This document shows, in pieces, positions 11,393 to 20,450 of a stretch of 64,000 bases of DNA. The stretch's first letter is position 1; each line of letters starts with the position of its first letter. The notes under the pieces were generated by a model that was given only the letters and a program-made list of their open reading frames with translations, had not been told where the DNA came from and did no database searches. A program made the translations under genes and the position numbers. The stretch is from Avena insularis (Eukaryota > Streptophyta > Magnoliopsida > Poales > Poaceae): assembly GCA_023614405.1 (NCBI GenBank), contig CM042688.1, positions 66,574,253 through 66,638,252 on the forward strand. Reading direction: 5' to 3'.

Positions 11393-11538
11393 CTAGTAGT
11401 TTAGAAATAAGTGACTTGGAATTTATCTAGATTCGTATGTATCACCAAAATACGTCTATATACTCGTGAATATGATCTATATACTCGATCTATATACTTG
11501 TGAATCTAGACAAATCTAAGTTTCATATTGAGGGAGTA
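11393..11538. mobile_element. Degenerate Stowaway-like MITE
   Basis: The arms TTTATCTAGATTCGTATGTA and TGAATCTAGACAAATCTAAG are inverted relatives, and the right end is GAGGGAGTA, as in Stowaway elements (ideal end GGAGGGAG then TA). The left end is worn. The right half was copied again by the tandem duplication that follows. Confidence 0.5.
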
Positions 11539-12682
11539 CGGCAATATTATAAATTTGCAATGTTGTCATGATAAATAATGATATTCGCTACACTCCATAA
11601 ATGAAACCACTTCTTTTCTTCCGTCACAGTTTTACATTTTTACTGAGGTATTTTTACTATAAAATAACGCACAAAATTAGTTACACGTTAGTGATTAAGT
11701 ACTTCCGCTAATTTGTATTTACATACAGAGGTAATACTACACACCCAATTAACATCATAAGTAATTTCTCTTTCTCTCTTTCTAGAGGAGTTTTCTAGGT
11801 TGTCAGTTTGAAGAATCATTTGTCAGATACGGATAATTGAACACTTTAAATTATACAACGAGTGATTAGATGGATGGATGATTAGTGCATAGAGGTAGTC
11901 GAGCTGGTAAAATGCTCACATTTAATGGTAGATGTGCGCACAATTGATTGAGTGGCAAACCTTTTTTTGTGCGGTCGAGGCCCCCGTACGCTGATGACCC
12001 TCACTAATCAACACAACTCACACATAAGTGTATTTTTACGTAATATTTGTAGAAACATCATCTAGGGAGACAAAGTTCACTCGTGAATATGATCTATATA
12101 CTTGTGAATCTAGACAAATCTAAGTTTCATATTGAGGGAGTACGACAATATTATAAATTTGCAATGTTGTCATGATAAATAATGATATTCGCTACACTCC
12201 ATAAACGAAACCACTTCTTTTCTTCCGTCACAGTTTTACATTTTTACTGAGGTATTTTTACTATAAAATAACGCACGAAATTAGTTACACGTTAGTGATT
12301 AAGTACTTCCGCTAATTTGTATTTACATACAGAGGTAATACTATACACCCAATTAACATCATAAGTAATTTCTCTTTCTCTCTTTCTAGAGGAGTTTTCT
12401 AGGTTGTCAGTTTGAAGAATCATTTGTCAGATACGGATAATTGAACACTTTAAATTATACAGCGAGTGATTAGATGGATGGACGATTAGTGCATAGAGGC
12501 AGTCGAGCTGGTAAAATGCTCACATTTAATGGTAGATATGCGCACAATTGATTGAGTGGCAAACCTTTTTTTGTGCGGTCGAGCCCCCGTACGCTGATGA
12601 CCCTCACTAATCAATGCAGCTCACACATAAGTGTATTTTTACATAATAGTTGTAGAAACATCATCCAGGGAGACAGAGTTCA
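11463..12682. repeat. Tandem direct duplication, two ~605-615-bp copies
   Basis: Copy 1 runs from about 11463 to 12077 and copy 2 from 12078 to 12682; matching anchors (AGGGAGTACG) are at 11531 and 12135, a 604-bp offset. The copies differ by scattered single bases and a small insertion (TACTCGATCTATA) in copy 1. Both end GAGTTCA. The unit begins inside a Stowaway-like MITE and holds no gene I can support. Confidence 0.88.
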
Positions 12683-12683
12683 G

Positions 12684-12815
12684 CGTCTAGCAATCTTGAC
12701 CGTCCAATCCAAAATCAACGGGTCAAAGCGGATACCTCCCCTGCGAAGGCTCTGGCGGGAATGCCTATGCAAGGAATCGTTGGCTGTCCGTGGGTAGACT
12801 ATAGGGGTAGCTGTG
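12684..12815 (+). repeat. 132-bp dispersed repeat, copy 2
   Basis: Relative of 8749-8880, same length and order, with scattered substitutions. It begins directly after the second copy of the tandem duplication. Confidence 0.75.
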
Positions 12816-13370
12816 CTTGTGACCCAAAGTACTCCAGAGTCCAGACAATAGCTGGGTGTCCCCGACGCTGACGGTGCATTTTCTTTTCTAGACACTGGAT
12901 CCGGATCCCTACACATCTGAGAAAGTAGAAAGTATGACCAAATTTAAAGATCACTCATTGATGATTTAATTATTTTTGATTTATCAAACATACTCTCCCT
13001 CCAGCCTAATTTTTCTGAAAATGCCCTCCAACCTAATTAAAAAGGATGTCACATATTTGACTAAATTTGAATGTAATATGTACACTAAACAGTGACTACT
13101 ATATGGCAAGTATATCGTTACAAAAGCTCCACAGAGCGCATTCGAATGCTAAAGAGTGCAATATAATTATGCATAGACGGATGATAAAAAATGATCCATG
13201 CACCCAAAATAAAGAAAGAGGAGGGCCACGTAGGTAAGTCCTCCCCCTTCCTAGTTCCTACACCAAGATTCAGCGATTGCAACACTGTGGCCGCCCTGCG
13301 GAGGTAGGGCCTCGACGACCTCCGCAATGGTCGCGACCTCGACGGCCAACATGAAATGGCTTCTCTCTTC
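12816..13370. other. Intergenic stretch downstream of the coiled-coil gene
   Basis: No gene seen. A partial MITE-like end (CTCCCTCCAGCCTAATTTTT, about 12992) is present without a clear partner. The 3' untranslated region of the minus-strand gene starting at 13371 probably reaches into this stretch. Confidence 0.3.
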
Positions 13371-14080
13371 CTACTTAGCGGGGCGTGACCTGGACGATCT
13401 TCGCAATGGTAGCTGCTGGCTACGGAGCATCGTGACTTCTTTCTTCAAATTTTCGCACTCAGCGCGAAGCGTGGAGGAGTCACGCTCGTAAGATCGTGCG
13501 AGCTTCATTTGAAAAGCCAAATAGGCTCGGAGGCGATCACACTCTAGGTTGAGCTCCAAGTTTTTCTGAAGAATGTTGATGTTATGGCTATAGATTTCAT
13601 CTACTTTGGCCGAGATTCTCGCCCTGACTTCCTGCATGGAAAATGCGTCATCAGTAAGAGATCATGGAGTGCATGCAGTGAAGAACATAAAATGTCAATA
13701 CATGTATAGTGACTACAGTACCTCTCTTCTTCGACCGAGAGCGGGCATGAGGGCATCGTACGCGTCAGAGATATCCGTCATGCTATCGACCCGTGGGGTG
13801 GAAAATTTGACGCTCGAGCCTCCTGCCCTGGAAGATGTACATAGACGGTTCAATAGTAGGAGCAAAGAGCCCAGGAATCAACGGAAGTACAAACCTACCC
13901 GGACTCCATGTCCCCATGATAGCCGATCTTCGGATACATGCGCGAAGACGAGCCCTCACCCCATGGATGGTCTCCTTTCTCAGTCCGAGCCTGCAGGTCA
14001 CCCTTCCGACAGGATTTCTCCATGTCTCTAACCACCGCCATCTTGCTATTCTTCTGACGAGATAGGATATTTTGTGACAT
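13371..14080 (-). CDS. Three-exon gene candidate, small coiled-coil protein (182 residues)
   Basis: Proposed exons on the minus strand: 14080-13899, 13827-13722 and 13631-13371 (TAG stop). Introns are 71 and 90 bases with GT-AG ends (donors GG|GTAGGT and GAG|GTACTG, acceptors CTTCCAG and CCATGCAG). Exon lengths 182, 106 and 261 join in one frame with no stop. The product starts MSQNILSRQKNSK; exon 2 gives VKFSTPRVDSMTDISDAY and exon 3 a long charged helix with heptad-like spacing (NILQKNLELNLECDRL, RAECENLKKEVTMLR) and a basic tail (RRSSRSRPAK). It would be a coiled-coil, possibly nucleic-acid-binding protein. The family is not recognised. The frame is also open upstream to an ATG at 14203, which would add 41 hydrophobic-rich residues; I prefer 14080. 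Expression is unproven. Confidence 0.55.
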
Positions 14081-14329
14081 CGCTAGATGAAGAAGTCGAG
14101 AAGAAAGGGAGGAGCAGTGGAATAAAATGGTTTCTACGAAGGCGAAGCGAGGTAGTACTAGTAGGAGGAGAGAGGGGAGTGAATAGTGGAAGGGAAACTT
14201 CAAGTACTGGGTCTCGCTTGTTCAAAAAAAAGTGTTGGGTCTCATTGCCGGCCTACGAGCAATCTCGTTGGTCCATCAGCGATCGAGCTTACTAGCTGCA
14301 AATATTGTGCAGTGTGCTAAGGCTTGGGC

Positions 14330-15960
14330 ATGAGCTAAGAAAATAACTTAGACGTGAGTCTAGCAAAATGAAAACTGCTCCACCGTTTAGGTCTCTTGCG
14401 TGGGTCCCATGTAGCAGCTTTTTTTCACCTTTTCTCTCCAAACTACTAGTGCTCTGGCCAATGAAAATGCCTCAAAGTATTATGCCAAATATTTTAATCA
14501 ACTGCCTCTGGGTCTTGTACTAGACACAAGTCCAAGAATATTTTCCTTAGACCCATCTTATCCACCGTTTAGACATAGGTGTAAGAGATGAAAAGTTTTC
14601 TTAGCCACCCCATTTCCGGATTGAGCTTCAGTGACTTTGTGAAGCTAAGTCACTGACGCTAAGTCACCAATCTCAGCCCTTGAATTCTGATCCAATGCAC
14701 TAGATTGACCCATATTTACACATAAAAGTTCAAACATTTTAGAAAAAAATGAAAAGATTCCAGTGAATCATAAATGTCTTGTTCTATAATCTGAGAAAGT
14801 TGCAATCCTTTTGCATTACTGGTTTGTGATTAAATAGCTTTTTTACTTTTCAAACATAAAAGGCTATTTAATCGCACACCACTAATCCGAATGGACTGAA
14901 ACTTTCTCAGATTATAGAACTTAAACCATTATGATTCACTGGAATTTTTTCAATTTTTTCTAAAATGTTTGAAATTTTTGAGTGTGAATCTGGATCAGTC
15001 TGGTTCATTGTATCAGAAAGGAAGGGCTGAGATTGGTAACTTAGTCTTAGTGACTTAGCTTCACAAAGTCACTGAAGCTCAGTCCCCCATTTCCTATACG
15101 GTGCACACGCTCACCGTTTAGATAGTGTCTAGCAATAAAGCTTGCCAACTCAACAACGGAGCTAGCAGAGCAAAAATGGCTGCACTGGTTAGCCACCTCG
15201 GTATGACCCACAAGCCCAGAAAAAGGTAGTACCTTTTCTGCCCAATTTTCTACCATCAGCGTCAGGATAATATGAGGTTGACAGGGGGCTTTTCCGCCTT
15301 TTGTTTTCTTAGACGCTGGGACTAGTACTAGACACATGCCTAAGAAATTTTTGGTTAGACACATGTACTCCACCGTATAGACGCGAGCTAAGAAACAAAA
15401 AGATTCTCTTAGCAACCGCAATTCTCATACTCTGCGCTTGAGCGTGTACATCGTTGGTTGAGTCTAGCAAAAATCTTAGACACGAGTCCAGCAGAGGCAA
15501 ATATGCTCCAGCGTTTAGACACACGGGTAGGCCCCACAGTTAAAATAAAAAACCTATTTAAGAAGGCTCTTTCCCTATTCTTTTCTTCTTGCCAAAATTT
15601 TCTTCTTTTTAGCTACCTATGCCTAGTACTAGACCCGAGTCTAGCAAAAAGCTCCTTAGCCACCTGTGGTCCAGTGTTTAGACCTATGCCTAAAGGTTCT
15701 TAGACACCCATTTTCTCATACGCTGCACTTGCCCACGCTCCACCCAAAGTTTATGGAGAAATTTGGTTAGATACATAGTGGTGTAATCAACTGGCTTATG
15801 CTGTACTAAGTGGGTCCTATCTTTAGGATTAGTTTTTGCCAGCCAGTCTAGTAAATTTCTAGTAGATTCGGAAAAATAAGTCTAGTATGTACATTTCTTA
15901 GCTACGTTAGGAACGGCTCACGCTGTGCTTGCTCGTAGTAGTAGTACTCCCTCCCATCCA
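14330..15960. repeat. Degenerate repeat field built on a TAGAC...GTCTA motif
   Basis: Variants of TAGACACGAGTCTAGCAA recur at about 14347, 14519, 14572, 15117, 15327, 15353, 15374, 15455, 15513, 15628 and 15680, often followed by CTCCACCGTTTAGAC and then TTCTCATACGCTGCACTTGC. The spacing suggests worn units of roughly 300 bases. The motif is itself a short imperfect palindrome (TAGAC/GTCTA). A MITE at 14618-15085 interrupts the field. Open frames here (15047-15421, 15458-15703) look accidental. Confidence 0.6.
14618..15085. mobile_element. Foldback Mutator-type MITE (468 bp) with 9-bp target duplication
   Basis: The ends GGATTGAGCTTCAGTGAC and (read inward from the right) GGACTGAGCTTCAGTGAC are inverted repeats, and the pairing goes on almost to the centre near 14850, so the whole element folds back on itself. 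CCCATTTCC stands at 14609-14617 and again at 15086-15094. A 9-bp duplication is the signature of Mutator-type transposition. No transposase is encoded. Removing the element rejoins a repeat-field unit. Confidence 0.85.
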
Positions 15961-16022
15961 TATTTACTCGTCGCTGAATTGGACGTATCTAGCAATGAAT
16001 TGGAGGGGGTATTAGTAGTAGT
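15955..16022. mobile_element. Short Stowaway-like remnant
   Basis: Starts TACTCCCTCCCATCC and ends TTGGAGGGGGTATTA, weak inverted ends with TA on each side, around a core of about 50 bases. Too worn to name. Confidence 0.35.
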
Positions 16023-16107
16023 AGTCACATTGAATATACTTAGGGCTTGACGCATAAGCATCACAAATGGTCGCCAAAAGATCGAACGACAAACTTAAAG
16101 ATAACTT

Positions 16108-16504
16108 TGGGCTTCTTTGGATAACATGATTTAAAAACACAGGGATTTGACTCGGTCACAGGTACAAAACAATGGATTGCAAAACATAGGAAATAACTTT
16201 CTTTGGATCATAAAATTTCAAAACATAGGATAATAGGGTCGGAGGTACAAAACAGAGGAAATCTGCTGGCTTAAAGTCATTTCAATGAAACACAGTAAAT
16301 GCGGAGGAAAATTGCCTCAATCCTATGCGAACGAGTGTAAAAAAGTGGATGTTGAAATTCCTATGGGATTGGGGTGTAGAAATGTAATATATATGAATTT
16401 TGGAGGTATGATTCCTTTCATCCAAAGGGCTTCCCTATAAAAAAAATACTATGGGTCGAATTCCTCCAAAATTCCTTTGAAAATCCTTCGATCCAAATTG
16501 GCAC
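16108..16504. mobile_element. MITE-like element with TCCTTTGGAT-type ends
   Basis: Begins GGGCTTCTTTGGATAACATG and ends with a worn inverse (TTCGATCCAAATTGGCAC). Inside are repeated 'AAAACATAGGA' and 'ATTCCT' motifs in opposite orientations, as in grass MITEs of this kind. The superfamily (hAT or PIF) is not decided because no clear target duplication is visible. It lies directly after the stop of the B3 gene. Confidence 0.5.
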
Positions 16505-17014
16505 TTAAACAAGATGTGCATTCTCACAACAGACGGACACCTTCCAGCAGGAGGTGATGCGGTCGTAGATTTTCATCTTGAACCCGTCTGCAGTGACCTT
16601 GAACATAAGACAATCACCCTCCTTCAACTCATGGAAAGCAACAAAGATAGCCCACTCTTTGTCCAGGATGATTTGGTCTTTGTTGCAGTTGGCATGGAAA
16701 ACCCACTCGCATTCCTCGCATGCTTGGACCACCACTAGTTGTGTGTAGGGGCGTCCCTTCAAGTAAGGCTTGAAGTAAGTCAGGATGATAAGCATATACA
16801 AGTCATGTTGGACTAACTGGATGTAGAAGCTCTTAAGACGATGCGCCGTGGCATGGTATCCAACTGACCTAGGGCATCTTCTCGGTTTGGAAGAACTAGC
16901 GACCAACCTGGCAGCACTTGCCATTGCCAAGGCCTCCACTCTCCTGCCCGGTAGCTTCAACTCCCTTGGTATGATGGGGAGAGCATCTTCATAGCCACTT
17001 GGAGCTGGAGTAGT
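16505..17014 (-). CDS. B3 DNA-binding domain exon (REM-like), 3' end of a minus-strand gene
   Basis: The last exon begins after a likely acceptor (CAAACTTAG) and reads TTPAPSGYEDALPIIPRE..., then a whole B3 domain of about 95 residues: FYIQLVQHDLYMLIILTYF, PYLKGRPYTQLVVVQ, WVFHANCNKDQIILDKEWAI, then FHELKEGDCLMFKV and FKMKIYD, stopping at a TAG at 16505. B3 proteins are plant nuclear factors; the pattern GW/EW-x-x-F-V then L-x-x-GD-x-L-x-F-K is diagnostic. The exon has no internal stop, so it may be functional. The first Met in the exon is not a good start, so an upstream exon is needed (see 17930-18412). Confidence 0.75.
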   Translation of the reverse strand, partial: TTPAPSGYEDALPIIPRELKLPGRRVEALAMASAARLVASSSKPRRCPRSVGYHATAHRLKSFYIQLVQHDLYMLIILTYFKPYLKGRPYTQLVVVQACEECEWVFHANCNKDQIILDKEWAIFVAFHELKEGDCLMFKVTADGFKMKIYDRITSCWKVSVCCENAHLV

Positions 17015-17039
17015 CTAAGTTTGACATTACAACTGGGTC

Positions 17040-17760
17040 GTCCTACATGAAAATTACCATTGCGTCAGTCCTTTGGAATTAACAAAACACCACAATGCAT
17101 TGTATAAATTGACTAAAGATCACAATGAGTCATTGCACCATAAAAATTACCTAAACAACACAAGGTATCAGGTAAATTAAATTGCCTACATAGAACAATG
17201 CATCATCAGAATGACCTAACCCGATGGGTCCTCAAAATTATCTGAACAGCTACTAGAAGGCCTACTATTTAATTAGATTGATTAAACAGCACAATGCATA
17301 TCCCCCGCAAAAAAACAGCACAATGCATAATCTGAATGGCTAAAACAGCACAATGCATTATCTAGATAGACAAAACAGCATATATGCAGTGCATCATCAA
17401 AAATACCAAAACAGCAAAAGGTATTATGTAATTAAATTTAATAAACAGTGTCGGCACAATCAAAATTACCTAATCTGATGGGTCATTGAAATAATCTGAA
17501 CAGATAGAAGGCATATCATTTAATCCTAAACAGCAGAACGAAGATCAAAATGGACGAAACAACACAGTAAGGAGACATGACACAATGCATCATACAAAAA
17601 AAATACCAAAATAACACAACACGTCATGGAAAATTCCTAAACAGCACAATGCATCATCTAAGTACCAAAACAGAACCCTGCATCATCATCAAGAATATTT
17701 CATAACTAAGCAGAACAGCACAAAAGACAAATATAGATACATTCAAATCTAGGCAAAGCC
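17040..17760. repeat. Degenerate short repeat field in the putative B3-gene intron
   Basis: The motif AAACAGCACAATGCAT and variants recur about ten times at uneven spacing, mixed with CATCATC and ATTACCTAA. It sits in the proposed intron between 17014 and 17930. The right half of a Stowaway MITE (ending TTTCTGGACGGAGGGAGTA) follows at about 17725-17787. Confidence 0.6.
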
Positions 17761-17929
17761 AAGTCAGTTATTTCTGGACGGAGGGAGTATAAAGAACAAC
17801 ACAAAAGACAATTGTCAAGATTATGACATACAACTAAGTAATTCAACAAAGGACCTGTAGTACACGTTGTAAAAATCCGACTAGATGCACACCGGATTTG
17901 GGTTAAAGCCCCAATCCTCCAGATCTAAC

Positions 17930-18412
17930 CTCGTTGCAGTTGGGGGGCGCGAACTTGCACATGGGTCGATGGGTTGAGCAGATGAACAAGGCGGCACTGA
18001 CGAAGAACCAGCCACATACACCGAAGAAGCACAAACAATCGCTGATGAAGGGGGGCCACCGATAGGGGTTTCACCGCGTACACTCTGAAATTTGGCACAT
18101 GGGAATGAGAGTCCAACCTGCAGACGAAAAGGACGGGTCCGCCGCCGCACAAGAATTCGTTCCCAACACACACGGCACCGGAGGCTTGGATGACCTTTTG
18201 GCGGGCGACGAGGGTTTCAGCGCGACCGGCCGAAACCCTAAGTGCGACGGACGCCTCACCTTGGGCATGACCCGCGCACACGCGAAAGGCGAAGGACACT
18301 TTAGAGAGGGCGCTGAGGCTGTCCGAATCGAACAAGCCACCTGTAGCTCCGAAGTAGAGCTTGATGAGGACCCCATCTTAACCACAGACAAAGGTTTTGA
18401 CATTAGTTTCAT
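17930..18412 (-). CDS. Possible first exon(s) of the minus-strand B3 gene
   Basis: This GC-rich block has long open frames in all three minus frames, so the real one cannot be chosen with certainty. The frame from the ATG at 18412 reads MKLMSKPLSVVKMGSSSSS and closes at 18071. A neighbouring frame stays open from about 18171 to a good donor (GCAACGAG|GTTAGA, 17930), so one small frameshift or hidden intron would join them. Ser/Pro/Ala-rich, low-complexity N-termini are common in B3 proteins. The link to the B3 exon is inferred from order, strand and spacing. Confidence 0.4.
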
Positions 18413-18698
18413 CGAGGCAACGGCTGGGTTAAAGACTGAGAGTTGTGAGGTGAGTGCGAGAATGTGATAGCGAGAGAGGGAATGGTTGGGGAGGAGTTAT
18501 TAGAGAATGGGAGTGGGTAACCCTCTATCTGCTTTAGTAGTATCGTACTACAAAAAAACTACATTTCACATATCATCACTTTTTGACGAACTAGTTCATT
18601 TGTTTGAACCGACTAAAATAGTGGGTACCCTTTAGGTTTCAAACTTCCATCTGGTACCAGTTTTGCTAGTAGTAAGTATAGTACAATACTTTGTATTA

Positions 18699-18954
18699 CC
18701 CTCCATACCAAAATATAAGGTGCCTAAGGATTAGTTAAAAGTCAACATTTTTTAAATTTGACCATGATTATACACAAAAAATATAAAATTTATAATACTA
18801 AATTAATATCAATAGATTCACAATAAAGTATATTTTCTTAACATGTCCATTCAATATTGTAGATATAGAATTTTTTTCTAAATATTTGTTCAAAGTTAGT
18901 AAGATTTGAATTTTGACCAATCCTTAGACGCCTTATATTTTGGGACGGACGAAG
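18699..18954. mobile_element. Stowaway/Mariner-type MITE (256 bp)
   Basis: Ends CCCTCCATACCAAAATATAA and (inverted) TTATATTTTGGGACGGACGA are complementary, with TA on both sides (18697-18698, 18955-18956). The next inner pair AAGGATTAGTTAAA and TTTGACCAATCCTTA also matches. No coding capacity. Confidence 0.75.
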
Positions 18955-20450
18955 TAGTATAAAACATTTTTTTCGATAGAGAAAATTGCACGATCCACCA
19001 TCTTTTCATCACACTTTTGCACAAAGCACTTGGTGGACATCATTTTTGCATATTTTAATAGTTTTTTAAGCGTAATATGCACAAATTTGGCTAGTTAGTC
19101 CTGTAATGACCGATTTAACCTCATTGGTAGCAAGACTGACAAGTGATCCCCGAATGCCATTGCTCCCATTCACACACAAATATTTGAATGATGCTAAAAA
19201 CTGGATACTAACGATATTTATCACCCGCAATACTTTTTGGATGCATGTAGCTGGGGTGTAAGAGACTTATTTCATATGAAACGTCAATGTTTACACAAAG
19301 GTACCAACATAATAGTCCATCACACATTGAATTTGTGAAGGCTTTATTTGATCGTAATAAACTTGTTTTTGAACATAACTTGTTTGTACATAAGATTTGA
19401 CGTTTCATTCACATATCCAAATGTCCATCGAAGAGTTTCTTTTAAAGTGTAGGACTAATGATATATGTCTATTTATTACACCTCACACAAAAAACACCTC
19501 GATTGATCATAAACTTTAAGCAAATTATTATTTTCCCGGGATTTATTTTCCTGAGAGCAAGCACGGTGAATATGCCTCGGAATGCCATAAGCCTAGTTTT
19601 TAGACAAAGTTTATACATGTTTCACTTAAGATTACGAACTTTTTTGAGTTCTCAAGGTTTCCTAGTGAACTTCACATTATTAAACTAATTTAAGCTGATT
19701 TATCAATGTTAGATAAAATTTGAACTATGGGTAAGTAGTAGATTGCTCTTAAAGTTATATAAGTATCTTTTGAAGGTACACACACCCAGACTGTTGGATT
19801 CAACTTCTTGCTAAGCATTTGCATGTACAAAATTTGTCTTTTATTTGAAAACAATAAAAAACATTGCACGGTGACCTTTGACTTGTCCTACTTGCTGTGA
19901 AAAATGATTATTATCAAGAGAGTTCGCATATAAAAAACAATGTAATTGAAAATATGGCCTGCCATGTATGAACATATCCTTAGGCTTCAGGCCAAAAGAC
20001 AAGCTAAATGGCCTTATATATATGTATAACATACTTTATGGTAATGTTCACATATTTGGTAGATGAGTGCATCTTGGCATGGTGAACAATAATGCTACAA
20101 GTACTGGGAGTTTCCAAAATTTAGGAATAAAAAATCATATTCAAATTTGAACTACAAGTAAACATGATAGAATGCTCTTAAAAAGTTACAAACATCCTTT
20201 GAGTCTTTATGGTACCGAGGCGGTCAATACTTCAAAAACCAACGAGAGTTCTGTAGGATTAAAATTCTTGCTACGAATATGCATGTTGATAATATGATCC
20301 TCACTAGCTATGAACAAAAATAATGAAAACCTAAAAATAAAGCCTTCTTCATGTCATCCTCTTGCGTGTACTACTATTTGCACTGAAAAATAATTCATAA
20401 CCGTGAGTCATCATAAATTACAAAAAAATAGTTAGACAATATATATGGCC
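18955..20450. other. Unassigned stretch leading into the repeat block
   Basis: No gene seen. From about 19600 onward there are worn relatives of the later repeat units (GAGTTCTCAAGGTTTCC, TTCTTGCTAAGCATTTGC), so the block's edge is gradual. Open frames at 19208-19408 and 19458-19688 have no recognisable product. Confidence 0.4.

Noticed and set aside
14081..14203. Signal-peptide start for the coiled-coil gene (MKFPFHYSLPSLLLLV)
   Set aside because: The stretch is in frame but is a low-complexity CT-rich leader on the DNA level; a secreted start fits poorly with a basic coiled-coil product. Kept as an alternative only.
17881..18171. Independent small gene on the minus strand with the ATG at 18171
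   Set aside because: Composition keeps all three frames open here; it is better explained as part of an upstream exon of the B3 gene.
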